Assembly (NCBI GenBank): GCA_001543005.1
Contig: LFLB01000010.1
Location: 1-64,000, forward strand
Length of the DNA stretch: 64,000 nucleotides
DNA from: Candidatus Spongiihabitans thiooxidans
GTDB lineage: Bacteria; Pseudomonadota; Gammaproteobacteria; Arenicellales; Poriferihabitantaceae
Reading direction: 5' to 3'
Part shown: in pieces, positions 27,307 through 36,640 of the stretch
Numbering within the stretch: the stretch's first letter is position 1
Layout of the letters: each line of letters starts with the position of its first letter
Made by a program: the position numbers and the translations under genes
The notes under the pieces: model-generated
The model's database searches: none
Told to the model about the DNA's origin: nothing
What the model saw: only the letters and a program-made list of their open reading frames with translations

Positions 27307-28780
27307 ATGTCCGATTCGGAAACTAATCAAGAAATAAGCCAGGACTCGGACCCGGGCCTGGCAACGGAGATTAACGCCGTAGTCGCGCGCGCGCGCCGCA
27401 CAGGCGATTTATGAGGCCTACGACCAGACTGCTGTTGATGAGGTGGTCACGGCCGCAGGGTGGGCAATTGTTCATCCGCATAACAATCAAGAACTGGCCG
27501 AATTGGCGGTGACGGATACCGGTCTCGGTAAGGCAGCCGATAAATTCCTAAAGAATCGTAGAAAAACCATTGGTTTGCTGCGCGACTTACGGGAAGCAAA
27601 GTCGGTAGGCGTTATCGCCGAATATCCAGAAAAAGGAATCATAGAAATTGCCCGACCGGTCGGCGTGGTGGGCGCCATTGTACCTTCAACCAACCCTGTG
27701 GCCACACCCATTAATAAAGTGATCAACGCGCTTAAAGGACGCAATGCCATTATTCTGGCGCCCTCTCCCAAAGGCGATCGAACCTGTCAGCGACTGATTG
27801 AATTAGTCCATGCAGAACTGAACCGTATCGACGCGCCCACCGATCTGGTTCAAAAATTGCCCTCTCCGGTAAGCAAAGCAGCGACCCAACACTTGATGCA
27901 GAGCGTGGATTTAATCGTTGCCACGGGATCGCAAAATAATGTCCGCAGCGCCTATACCAGCGGAACCCCGGCGGTGGGCGTCGGTATCGGGAATGTTATC
28001 TCGATTATTGATGAGACCGCGAACGTAGCACAAGCTGCGCGAAAAATCGTGATTTCCAAATCCTTTGATAACGCCACCAGTTGCTCTTCTGAAAATAATC
28101 TGATCGTAGTCAATGCGCAGTATGATGCGGCTGTGTCAGCATTGATCCAGGAAGGCGCAGTATTACTCGACCAGGCGAACCGAACCAGGCTGCAACAACA
28201 ACTCTGGCAACAAGGACGCCTCAATCAGAACTTAATCGCCCGCGAGGCGGTAGAAATTGTAGCGCTGGCGAAGCTGAGCACTGAAACCGACGATGCCACC
28301 CGAATCTTGTTGGTTGAAGAAAACGGCGTAGGCAAACAACACCCCCCGCTTCTATCTATCTGGGCAGGCGAGAAGCTTTGCCCGGTTTTGACGCTATATC
28401 GAACAGCGGATTTCGAGTCAGCAAAGCAGTTAGCGCGGGATATACTCGATTATCAGGGAAAAGGTCATTCGTTATCCTTGCATAGCAATGACCCATCCCG
28501 CGCTTTGGACCTGGGTCTCAACATGCCTGTATGCCGGGTCATCGTTAATCAGATTCACTGCTATGCGACTGGTGGCAACTTTGACAACGGATTACCATTT
28601 TCGCTGTCTATGGGCTGCGGCAGTTGGGGCAAAAACAGTATTTCCGACAACATGAACTACCGACATTACTTAAACACTACGCGCATCGCTTATCGCATCG
28701 AAGCCAACGAGCCAACCGAGCAGGCGCTTTTTGGTAGCTACTGGAAACGGTACGGCATCACCCCTGCAACGAAGGCCTAA
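27307..28780 (+). pseudogene. CoA-acylating aldehyde dehydrogenase, SauS-like, frameshifted near the N-terminus
   Basis: The body (27443-28780) is an acylating aldehyde dehydrogenase with nucleophile cysteine in FDNATSCSSENNLIV. A coenzyme/substrate region reads ARPVGVVGAIVPSTNP and LKGRNAIILAPSPKG. The subgroup resembles sulfoacetaldehyde dehydrogenase SauS more than EutE or MhpF. The natural start is the ATG at 27307. From there the frame reads through INAVVARARR and shifts inside a (CG)6C run at 27384-27396. In the other frame it continues AAQAIYEAYDQTAV and joins the body. A shift of one base restores about 491 residues. The next gene begins at its end, so the pair would make or use an acyl-CoA. 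Confidence 0.8.
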
Positions 28781-30329
28781 AACCTTGGCGCATGTGACGG
28801 TTCGCAGTCTGATTGACCAGCGCGCCCAGGCTTATGCCAATACAAATTTCTTGCTTTCAGCCGAAAGCGATTTGTGCATTAACTTTGGCGAATTGCAACA
28901 CCATTCCCGGCAAATCGAAAAATACCTTGATCATCGCGGCATTGAACGCGGTCAAACCGCTGCATTGATGATGGGCAATGGTTGTTGGACTGCGACTCTA
29001 ATGCTGGGGATTATGTATTCGGGTCGAGTAGTTCTGCCTTTGAATGTTGTCGCAGGCGCGGAGCAAATCGAATACGTGATCGAACATTCCGATCTAAAAA
29101 TAATTTTCTGCTCGAGCCATTACCAACAGTTGCTTGTCGAGATTTTTGAAAAAATTGAATCCGTGGTCGATATTGTCCAATGCAATGAAGATACCGGTCC
29201 AGTTGATCTGGCATCCGCATCCCTAACCGCCGAGAAAAACAATTCACCCATGGAGAGCAACCAAACGGCACTGATGGTTTATACCTCTGGCACCACCGGT
29301 CGACCAAAAGGCGTTCTTTTATCCCATAAAAACGTAATTGCAGGCGGCGATAACACCGTTCAGGCACACCAACTTACCGCACAAGATCGAAGTCTTTGTG
29401 TCTTACCGCTTTATCATATCAACGCTGAAATGGTTTCGATCATGGCGCCGCTGGTGAGCGGTGGTAGCGTCGTCATTAGTCACCGACTCAGCATTTCCAA
29501 ATTTTGGAACTGGATTCTTGACCATCAGTGTACCTGGTACAGTGCGGTACCCACCATATTCTCCTATCTGATTGAACATCAACAAAGCAACCCCGAACTC
29601 GGCCCGGATAAAACGCTATTGAACAAACAGTTGCGTTTTGCCCGTTCCGCCTCGGCCGCCCTGCCCCCGGCAACCCGTGAAACCTTTGAATCGTTATTCG
29701 GCGTTCCCATTATTGAAACCATGGGCATTAGCGAATGTGCAGCCCATATTTTGTCAAACCCGATAAATCGCAGCGAATGCAAAGTGGGTTCTTCCGGTAT
29801 TGCCTTTGGCAACGAGGTTCGCATTGTCGATTCCAGCCGACGCGAAATTCCAGCTCATGCTCAGGGCGAAATAGCCGTGCGCGGAGATAACATTATGCAA
29901 GGCTACTACAAAAATCCCGAGGCCACCCAACAGGCTATAGACGATGATGGGTGGTTTTACACAGGCGACATCGGTTTCTGTGATAATCAGGGTTTCGTTT
30001 TTGTCACTGGCCGGATTAAGGAATTGATCATTAAAGGCGGTGAAAACATCGCGCCAAGAGAGATCGACGACGTTCTTTACAAACATCCCAGTGTGCTGGA
30101 GGCCACGGCGTTCGGCGTGCCAGACAAAAACTACGGCCAGGAAATAATGGCCGCGGTATCTTTGAAACCCAATACAACATGTAACGAATCCACACTGCTT
30201 GAGCACTGTGAAAAACGGCTGGGCAAAGTAAAATCACCGAAGCGTATTCACATTCTGAACGAACTGCCCAAAGGGCCTTCGGGGAAGATACAACGACTTA
30301 ATCTGCAACAAACATTGACAAGCACTTAG
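28731..30329 (+). CDS. Acyl-CoA synthetase (AMP-forming), SauT-like
   Basis: ANL-superfamily ligase that activates a carboxylic acid with ATP and CoA. The P-loop TSGTTGRPKGVLLSH, the acidic A8-type YTGDIGF, and the C-terminal lysine in PKGPSGKIQRL are intact. It follows a SauS-like dehydrogenase, the gene pair that in Cupriavidus turns sulfoacetate into sulfoacetyl-CoA and then sulfoacetaldehyde. That function is inferred from the pairing; malonate- or other short-acid ligases are alternatives. The listed start overlaps the dehydrogenase by 50 bases. A TTG at 28783 after its stop (LAHVTVRSL) is the more natural start, since the homology appears to begin there. Confidence 0.85.
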   Translation: MVATGNGTASPLQRRPKTLAHVTVRSLIDQRAQAYANTNFLLSAESDLCINFGELQHHSRQIEKYLDHRGIERGQTAALMMGNGCWTATLMLGIMYSGRVVLPLNVVAGAEQIEYVIEHSDLKIIFCSSHYQQLLVEIFEKIESVVDIVQCNEDTGPVDLASASLTAEKNNSPMESNQTALMVYTSGTTGRPKGVLLSHKNVIAGGDNTVQAHQLTAQDRSLCVLPLYHINAEMVSIMAPLVSGGSVVISHRLSISKFWNWILDHQCTWYSAVPTIFSYLIEHQQSNPELGPDKTLLNKQLRFARSASAALPPATRETFESLFGVPIIETMGISECAAHILSNPINRSECKVGSSGIAFGNEVRIVDSSRREIPAHAQGEIAVRGDNIMQGYYKNPEATQQAIDDDGWFYTGDIGFCDNQGFVFVTGRIKELIIKGGENIAPREIDDVLYKHPSVLEATAFGVPDKNYGQEIMAAVSLKPNTTCNESTLLEHCEKRLGKVKSPKRIHILNELPKGPSGKIQRLNLQQTLTST

Positions 30330-30463
30330 GTCAGATTGCACAATGCGACTTATTCTGACGTTTTCATAATTCTTTCAATTAGTTATAGCTGATTCGTAAC
30401 ACAGATTCTGGGCTCGCTGCCTGCTTTCAGATAATGCGGTCACAGCCATTATCCTGCTTCGGA

Positions 30464-31600
30464 TTAACCTGCTTGAAAGCGCGCCAGTGCGTCCCCGCTT
30501 GCGATTGCATTTCCAGCCCGCTCCGCGCCATCCGCTAACCTTGCCGCCAGCCCAACATGCGCAAGCCCAATCGCCGCACCATAAACCAAACTGTCATACA
30601 TTGCTCCCGGCTTATTTGCCAAAGCATCGAGACCCTGCTCCAGGTTATGCGCTACTACAGCATTGAGTATCTGTGTGTTCCGAAAACCGGTTTGTTTCAT
30701 TGCCTCTGCAAACTGACTCGGAATGGCAACCATACGCGCTTCTTGCTCAATCCCCAGTTCCCTAGGCACCAGCCGATGTAATTTTATGGGCGCCAGCCGA
30801 TGTAATTCCAGGGCTTGATCACCCCGATACGCGAAATATCGTGATAACTGACTCAGCGAAGGGATACACCCGCCTTCAACACCGCGAATAATCATGGCTG
30901 AATCGAATCCGCAATGCTTTGCCAGCATCGCATAAACCGGCGGATACGCCTTATGCACAAATCCAGTGAGCAGATGGGTCGTGCGTGCGCCAAACAACGG
31001 TTTCAACACGACTTCAAGTGTTGACAAGCAACTTCGCTTGACCATCGTGTCGCGTAATTCAACCAAATCGTGCAGACTGGGGATGTAGTGTTTCTGATCA
31101 AGATAGGTCCAGCCGACTTCGGTATTATCCAGACAGGCGACGCCATCGGCCAGGTTTTTGTCCACATTTTTTCCAGCAGCTTCGAGAACCATGCGTGTCG
31201 TAATGCCGTATTTTGGACCGACTGATTGGAGCCCGTGGGTATAAGTTGGCAGGCCACATGCCGCAAACACCGCGGGTAGAAAAGGCGTTGCGATCAAGCC
31301 GCGCAGGCAACCATTGAATGGATCGGCCACGGCCAGAATTTCGGGGGATGCTGTTTGTTGCGTCCGTGTTTCCTTAATCAAGGCATTTAAAATACCTATA
31401 TGCTCTGTGTCACTCTCGCGTTTCATTCGTAACGCAATGAGAAATATGCCGGCCCGAACCGGATCAATTTCGCCATTGAGAATCATCAACATGCCGTCTT
31501 CAGCCTGGGCCTGGTTAAGTGATTTGCTTAATTCCGGTCCGGTCGCAACAAGTTGTAGATACGCCCGCATCCGCGACTGTGGATTGGCCATATCATTCAT
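30464..31600 (-). CDS. Anthranilate phosphoribosyltransferase-like protein (TrpD2 family)
   Basis: A 378-residue member of the nucleoside phosphorylase / TrpD fold. The helical N-terminal domain (QAEDGMLMILNGEIDPVRAGIFL) matches TrpD, while the PRPP-binding loop of true TrpD (GTGGD) is replaced by ADPFNGCLRG. That makes it TrpD2/YbiB-like, a group reported to bind nucleic acid rather than make tryptophan. A homologous protein often accompanies sulfur-oxidation genes in Gammaproteobacteria, and here it lies beside tusA and dsr genes on the same strand. The ADPFNGCLRG loop keeps only the general position of the site. The role is unknown. Confidence 0.8.
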   Translation of the reverse strand: MNDMANPQSRMRAYLQLVATGPELSKSLNQAQAEDGMLMILNGEIDPVRAGIFLIALRMKRESDTEHIGILNALIKETRTQQTASPEILAVADPFNGCLRGLIATPFLPAVFAACGLPTYTHGLQSVGPKYGITTRMVLEAAGKNVDKNLADGVACLDNTEVGWTYLDQKHYIPSLHDLVELRDTMVKRSCLSTLEVVLKPLFGARTTHLLTGFVHKAYPPVYAMLAKHCGFDSAMIIRGVEGGCIPSLSQLSRYFAYRGDQALELHRLAPIKLHRLVPRELGIEQEARMVAIPSQFAEAMKQTGFRNTQILNAVVAHNLEQGLDALANKPGAMYDSLVYGAAIGLAHVGLAARLADGAERAGNAIASGDALARFQAG

Positions 31601-31672
31601 CGCTTGTAATCGCTTGCAATGATAGGGAGGTCAAGTATAAAGAACAAAATCGCTAACCGCGTAGCCAACGCT

Positions 31673-31909
31673 TCAATATGTTATTTTTTTCAATAAAAAT
31701 TGAAATTCGTTTTCTGATTGAGAAGATTCTAGCAGCTCGTTGCCCGTTTGATTTGCAAAGGCTTCAAAATCTTTTACCGATCCTGGATCGGTTGCCAAAA
31801 TCCGCAGCGTCTGGCCAGGCTCAAGTCCCCTCAGAGCCTTTTTTGCCTTCAAAATGGGTAACGGGCAGTTGAGCCCACGAGCATCAAGTTCTTGATCAAA
31901 ATCAGTCAT
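31673..31909 (-). CDS. tusA: TusA family sulfurtransferase
   Basis: Small sulfur carrier of 78 residues. The active cysteine is Cys15 in LDARGLNCPLPILKAK, which is diagnostic. TusA passes persulfide sulfur to DsrE in sulfur oxidisers, and the dsrEFH trimer and dsrC partner are encoded upstream in the same direction. A GGAGG ribosome site lies about 10 bases before the ATG. An inverted repeat at 31933-31950 sits just upstream, so the gene may have its own regulated promoter. Confidence 0.93.
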   Translation of the reverse strand: MTDFDQELDARGLNCPLPILKAKKALRGLEPGQTLRILATDPGSVKDFEAFANQTGNELLESSQSENEFQFLLKKITY

Positions 31910-31932
31910 GAATAATAACCTCCATATCCAGT

Positions 31933-31950
31933 CATTGTAAAATTACAATG
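31933..31950. promoter_or_regulatory. Candidate operator upstream of tusA
   Basis: CATTGTAA-AA-TTACAATG is an inverted repeat with perfect 8-base arms, 24-41 bases upstream of the tusA start. The TTGTAA-N-TTACAA form resembles binding sites of MarR-type regulators, including thiol-sensing OhrR-like proteins. No regulator gene is in the neighbourhood. Confidence 0.5.
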
Positions 31951-32120
31951 CGTTATATTCATTTTAGCACCGTTAAGTTGTCTTGAAACATTATTAAATA
32001 TGGCCGTTCTGAATAATGCCATCCTGGTGTTATCAGAGCAAGAACAGCCAAAATGGCCCTTTGGATTTGTGGGTGGATTTTTTTGAAAAAATGCGAATGG
32101 TGAACCAACAAAATTCGGTT

Positions 32121-32151
32121 CAGTCGTAAAATCAGCCAGTCGTAAAATCAG
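32121..32151. repeat. Short tandem repeat at the end of the Sel1 gene
   Basis: CAGTCGTAAAATCAG occurs twice with a one-base spacer, at 32121-32135 and 32137-32151. The second copy covers the stop codon of the Sel1-repeat gene. It lies between the tusA upstream region and that gene. No function is apparent. Confidence 0.6.
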
Positions 32152-32594
32152 ATTGTGTTGGCTTTATCAGTGAAGCCAGCGCGCCGATACCATTGTTTGG
32201 CTTTTTCCCGATCGACAGGAACCCCACGCCCCTCTTCATACATCATGGCCAATGTAGATTGTGACCCCACTAGCCCCTGCTCGGCTGATCGGGTAAACCA
32301 CTCAACCGCTTTTATCGCGTCTTTGCCAATACATTCACCTTCCAAATACATAAATCCCAAGCCATGTTGTGCGAGCCTCAGATCCTGTTTCGCAGCGGAT
32401 ACCATACATTTAAACGCCAGGAGTTCGTTGGCCACGACCCCCAGACCATGTTGATACATTATCGCCATTCGGTATTGTGCTTCGGCATTGCCAGCCTCGC
32501 TGAGCGGTGACAAAAGTTTCATTGCCATGGTAAAATTTTTGGTCGAAAATGCAGTGATGCCGCTTTTTAAACTCATTTGTTCGCTGTCCATCAT
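32148..32594 (-). CDS. Sel1-repeat protein
   Basis: A 148-residue protein made of three to four Sel1-like (TPR-type) repeats such as AEAQYRMAIMYQHGLGV, GLGFMYLEGECIGKDAIKAV and STLAMMYEEGRGVPVDREKA. These solenoids mediate protein-protein contacts. There is no signal peptide, so it should be cytoplasmic. It lies 40 bases downstream of dsrP on the same strand and may be co-transcribed with the dsr genes. A role in assembling the sulfur-oxidation complexes is speculation. Confidence 0.85.
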   Translation of the reverse strand: MMDSEQMSLKSGITAFSTKNFTMAMKLLSPLSEAGNAEAQYRMAIMYQHGLGVVANELLAFKCMVSAAKQDLRLAQHGLGFMYLEGECIGKDAIKAVEWFTRSAEQGLVGSQSTLAMMYEEGRGVPVDREKAKQWYRRAGFTDKANTI

Positions 32595-32634
32595 ACCTGT
32601 CTCGCTTCCAGAGATTGGGAAAACAGCGTCAAGG

Positions 32635-33891
32635 TCAGGTTTGCTTGCCAGAAAGTTGATCTTCCTGCGGCAAAAACGGCAATACTCTCAACACAAGAAT
32701 AGTGATCAGCAACGCTAACGCAATACCGCCAAACCCTAACGCGAATTCATGGAAACTGGGCGTGTAACTCGCAATCTCACCATCAAAAAAACTGCTGGAC
32801 ACCTCCATACCGGGGAAAAGCGCCAACGGATAGGCCTGGCCGCCGATGATGATGACATATAGTTGAGCAAATCCACCTGCGATTACCATTCCACTCGCGA
32901 TCACCAATCGCCGAATTGAAATTTCCATTGAAATATTCCCCGAAATTTTCGAGCGCCAAAACAATAGTAGCAAGGGCACAACGCTACCGATCAGCACCTG
33001 TCCGAACCAGAACATCGCGGGGTAAATGCCGCCGTCCATCAATATGAATCTTTCAAAATCATGAAGTCCAGCCGCATACAATTTCGCTAAATGATCGATC
33101 ACGGTAATAAATAAAACCGCGATAATAAAATTTCCGAGCAGCATTCTTAATCGTGTCAACAACTCAACTTTTTGTTTAGTGTGGACGTGTTGATGCAACG
33201 AGGCCAATATCAAAACAAAAAATGCGCTGCCAAAACTCAGCGACATGGCAATAAACAAAGGCACCATCATTGCCATATCGTAGGCCTGCCGCGCCACCAA
33301 AAACCCAAAAATGGCGCCGGTGCCGGTGGTCAGCAAAATGCGCCAGGCGAACGCCGCGATACCTGCCGAGCGCACAAAGCGATTCATACGCTGCTCAAAC
33401 ATCATCCACAGATACACCACTACAATCAACACGAAACCAGTGTACAAAAAGACATTCCAGGCAAAAATTGATTTGAAATTGTAGTGGGTCATGGCCACGA
33501 TAAGACGATCCGGACGACCGAGGTCCAGCACTAAAATCAATAATCCACCTAGCAACAATGTGATTGCCAATAGACCTGATAATCGTGCCCATGCTGTGTA
33601 AGCCTCGCTCTTGTAAACATCGCGCTCAAACACCGATGATATTGAAGCAATATTGAGCACACCGGACGCGGTAACGATTAGAAAAATGGCGAAAACATGC
33701 GCAACACCCCAAACCACCTGATTGCTCATGCCGGTAACCCAGTGACCCGCTTGATCCATTTGTCGCGCAGACAACAAGCCATTAACAACCAACGCCCCCA
33801 GAGCCACCAACAGCACCCGGTAACCGCGGCTGTTGCCTGAGAACGTGGTATGTCTGAGCCTGGCCATGTCAAATACCGTAATACCGAACAC
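32635..33891 (-). CDS. dsrP: DsrP, NrfD-family membrane subunit
   Basis: Integral membrane quinone-interacting subunit of the DsrMKJOP complex. The 418 residues form about ten hydrophobic segments in the NrfD/PsrC pattern (for example LSGLLAITLLLGGLLILVLD). It exchanges electrons between the quinone pool and the periplasmic DsrJ/DsrO. The start overlaps the dsrO stop by 23 bases. Gene order dsrJ-O-P is preserved, so this is an intact submodule. Confidence 0.92.
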   Translation of the reverse strand: MFGITVFDMARLRHTTFSGNSRGYRVLLVALGALVVNGLLSARQMDQAGHWVTGMSNQVVWGVAHVFAIFLIVTASGVLNIASISSVFERDVYKSEAYTAWARLSGLLAITLLLGGLLILVLDLGRPDRLIVAMTHYNFKSIFAWNVFLYTGFVLIVVVYLWMMFEQRMNRFVRSAGIAAFAWRILLTTGTGAIFGFLVARQAYDMAMMVPLFIAMSLSFGSAFFVLILASLHQHVHTKQKVELLTRLRMLLGNFIIAVLFITVIDHLAKLYAAGLHDFERFILMDGGIYPAMFWFGQVLIGSVVPLLLLFWRSKISGNISMEISIRRLVIASGMVIAGGFAQLYVIIIGGQAYPLALFPGMEVSSSFFDGEIASYTPSFHEFALGFGGIALALLITILVLRVLPFLPQEDQLSGKQT

Positions 33892-34630
33892 CGGTATTTA
33901 AATTCAGATCATCTCTGACCTGAGTGGTTGATTTTTCCCGCAGTTGCCGGGAGAGTTCACTGTCAGGATCGTTCATATCACCAAACAACAACGCTTGATG
34001 GCCGAGTTTTCCGCACGCTTCAACACAGGCCGGCTGTTCACCTCGATCGACTCGATGCACACAAAAGTTACAGGATTCCACAGTGCCTTTTCCTCTAGGC
34101 GTGGTCGGCACCTGGTCGGTCAGATTTTCGTGGACGAAAGAGCGCGCTTTATAAGGGCAAGCCAGCATGCAATATCGGCAGCCAATACAGGTATGCTTAT
34201 CGACTAACACGATGCCGTCTTCGCGCCGAAATGATGCTCCGGTAGGACACACATCAACGCAGGGCGCGGTTTCGCAATGCTGGCACATCATCGGCAATGA
34301 ATACTGTTTACCGGTTGTTTTGTCCTTGATATCGAGTACGCGAATGTATTGGGCGTCGGTTTCGGGTCGGCTGTTGTGATTGTTTTGGCCACGTAATCCG
34401 TGTTCATCGTTACAGGCGTCAACACAATCTGTACAACCGTCGGCACATTTATTGACATCCACCAGCATCCCCCAACGCACTAAATTATCGGTTGCTTCAT
34501 CTTTGGATGCATTGGCGGTTTTGGAGGCGGCGACTGCGAGGTCAACCAGTTTTACCCCCGGTGCGAGGGTCAGTAATGCAGCGCCCGCGGCAGTCAGGAC
34601 TTCGCGTCGGGATAGTTTTTTGCCAATCAT
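33869..34630 (-). CDS. dsrO: DsrO, periplasmic iron-sulfur protein
   Basis: Ferredoxin-like subunit exported by Tat: the N-terminus has KKLSRREVLTAAGAALL with twin arginines. Four cysteine groups follow: CADGCTDCVDAC, CQHCETAPCVDVC, CIGCRYCMLACP and CNFCVHR, enough for four 4Fe-4S clusters as in DmsB/PhsB relatives. It transfers electrons between DsrJ haem and DsrP. The length of 253 is typical. It overlaps dsrP, and dsrJ lies 8 bases upstream. Confidence 0.94.
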   Translation of the reverse strand: MIGKKLSRREVLTAAGAALLTLAPGVKLVDLAVAASKTANASKDEATDNLVRWGMLVDVNKCADGCTDCVDACNDEHGLRGQNNHNSRPETDAQYIRVLDIKDKTTGKQYSLPMMCQHCETAPCVDVCPTGASFRREDGIVLVDKHTCIGCRYCMLACPYKARSFVHENLTDQVPTTPRGKGTVESCNFCVHRVDRGEQPACVEACGKLGHQALLFGDMNDPDSELSRQLREKSTTQVRDDLNLNTGVRYYGI

Positions 34631-34638
34631 ATTAAAAT

Positions 34639-35067
34639 CTAGTTCTGTTCATCGACGGCAGTACGTTTGAACACAGCACGTTGGCGTGGCATTGTAGCAT
34701 GACATTCAAAACAATCTATTTTCACGCTGACAAACGAGTGACAGGACTGACAAAACTGGCCGGGCGCGTTAATTGGAATATAAGCGCCCTGAGTATCCCT
34801 TTGGGTATGGCAGGACAGGCATCCGCTAAGACTATATTTCGTGGCGCGTTCGCCAAAATACACCGTTCGATCACGCTGATGGAATAACAGCATCATATGA
34901 TTTCGCCGCATCACTTCCACCGGCGCAACGCACTGCTCCCCTTTAACCGCAGCTGGAAAATCGGGCCTAAAATCGGCAACAAACCCGTCGCTATAATCAG
35001 CCGCCATTGATATTCCAGCCAGACACAAACCCAACAGTGCCGCCACTTGTTTGGAGAGAGAATACAT
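34639..35067 (-). CDS. dsrJ: DsrJ, triheme cytochrome c
   Basis: Periplasmic cytochrome with three CXXCH haem sites: CLSCH, CQSCH and CFECH. I place the start at the ATG at 35067, with AGGAGG 10 bases upstream and a signal peptide beginning MYSLSKQVAALLGLCLAG. An upstream ATG at 35073, four bases after the same ribosome site, is the alternative. The frame continues to 35157 and would overlap dsrK, which is unlikely. The size (about 142 residues) agrees with DsrJ of purple sulfur bacteria. Confidence 0.93.
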   Translation of the reverse strand: MYSLSKQVAALLGLCLAGISMAADYSDGFVADFRPDFPAAVKGEQCVAPVEVMRRNHMMLLFHQRDRTVYFGERATKYSLSGCLSCHTQRDTQGAYIPINAPGQFCQSCHSFVSVKIDCFECHATMPRQRAVFKRTAVDEQN

Positions 35068-35146
35068 AAGCATTTCACCTCCTAACGTTGACTGGTCTCT
35101 GAATTTTAGAAACGTCAGTTTTTTGTCGTCGGCGGGCATGGTCATC

Positions 35147-36640
35147 TTAATGCTCACTCTCCATAATCAGCGCATCGCCGACCAACTGATGAACGCTAAT
35201 CACCATATCCATGCCCATGCCATACATCGGCAAAACTTTTGCAAACTGGCTTTTACAGATCGCGCAGATGGCCGCCATGTGGGTGACCCCATAGTCTTCA
35301 ATCACCTGCTGCAACGCCTGGGCACGTGGCATGGCACCTTTGACTCTGAGCTCCAGCAAATCATCGGTCAGCAATCCACCGCCGCCGCCGCAACAAAACG
35401 TGTTTTCGCGGATTGTGTCCGCAGCCATGTCCACGAAGTTGTTGCTGCAAGCCTTAATAATCTCCCTCGGAATTGTGAATTGACCGCCGGGGGTGTCGCC
35501 CATCCGCGAACCGCGTGACACGTTACAGGAATCGTGGAAAGTGATGACTTTATCGTGGTGCACTTCGGGGTCGAATTTCAATGCGCCCTGCTGAATCAAA
35601 TCGTAAGTGAGTTCGCAAATATGCTGAGGCACCGGATAGTTGGGGTCGAGAAAATCAAACGGCCCGATCAGGCTGTTCCAAAAACTATAGGCGACGCGCC
35701 AAGCGTGGCCGCACTCGCCAACGACAATCCGTTGTACGCCGAGCGCCAGCGCCGCGGTTCGAATCCGCATTGCCACTTTTTTCATATGCTCGTATGAACC
35801 GGTGAAAACGCCAAAGTTTGCGGCTTCGGATGCGTAGGAACTCAAGGTCCAGTCAATGCCGGCACGATGAAACACCTTGGCATATCCGATTAACCCATCA
35901 ATATGTGGCTCTGTAAAAAAATCCGCGCTTGGGGTGACCAGCAACACTTGCGCGCCTTTTTGATCAATCGGCAGTTTCACGGCAACGCCGATTTGGTCTT
36001 GTATATCTTCTTCCAACCCTGCCAGAGTATCTAAAAGCGCCGCTTTCGGCAGTCCAAGATTGTTCCCAATTTTATGCACTTTGCCAATTATTTCGTTGCT
36101 GTACTTTTGGCCGATGCCGATGTGATCCAGGATTTCGCGTGCGGCCATGGTGATTTCAGCGGTATCAATACCAATTGGGCAATAACCCGAGCAGCGACGA
36201 CACTCTGAACACTGATAAAAATATCGATACCAGTCGGCAATCACTTCCTCGGTCAGATCTACGGCGCCAACCAGCTTTGGGAAATACTTGCCGGCAAAGG
36301 TAAAATAGCGGCGATATACAGCGCGTAGTAAATCTTGTCGCGCCACCGGCATATTTTTTGGGTCCGCGGTGCCCAGATAGTAATGACACTTGTCGGTGCA
36401 GGCACCGCATTTAATGCAGGTATCCATAAAAACCCTAAGCGAGCGAAACTTGCCGAGCAACTCGCGCATTTTCTCGATGGCTTTATCGTGCCAGTCCTCG
36501 ACCAGCTCCCCGGGATAACCCAGTTGCGTCTGATATTCCGGTTTGGCGACAAACGGCTGGCAGTGCGCCATCGCATTATTGATAATCACCGGAATTTCCG
36601 GGAATTTTGTCAATGCGGGAACTTCAAACTCGACTTTCAT
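35147..36640 (-). CDS. dsrK: DsrK, heterodisulfide-reductase-like catalytic subunit
   Basis: Cytoplasmic iron-sulfur subunit thought to oxidise or reduce the DsrC trisulfide/disulfide. Two 4Fe-4S motifs occur near residues 75 and 150 (TCIKCGACTDKC and CSECRRCSGYC). The catalytic CCG-type cysteines are in the C-half: GECGHAWR, FHDSCNVSRG and FCCGGGGGLL, the last binding the noncubane cluster. At 497 residues it is slightly shorter than the longest DsrK forms. It should pair with DsrM, which is encoded upstream after an unusual 260-base gap. Confidence 0.94.
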   Translation of the reverse strand: MKVEFEVPALTKFPEIPVIINNAMAHCQPFVAKPEYQTQLGYPGELVEDWHDKAIEKMRELLGKFRSLRVFMDTCIKCGACTDKCHYYLGTADPKNMPVARQDLLRAVYRRYFTFAGKYFPKLVGAVDLTEEVIADWYRYFYQCSECRRCSGYCPIGIDTAEITMAAREILDHIGIGQKYSNEIIGKVHKIGNNLGLPKAALLDTLAGLEEDIQDQIGVAVKLPIDQKGAQVLLVTPSADFFTEPHIDGLIGYAKVFHRAGIDWTLSSYASEAANFGVFTGSYEHMKKVAMRIRTAALALGVQRIVVGECGHAWRVAYSFWNSLIGPFDFLDPNYPVPQHICELTYDLIQQGALKFDPEVHHDKVITFHDSCNVSRGSRMGDTPGGQFTIPREIIKACSNNFVDMAADTIRENTFCCGGGGGLLTDDLLELRVKGAMPRAQALQQVIEDYGVTHMAAICAICKSQFAKVLPMYGMGMDMVISVHQLVGDALIMESEH

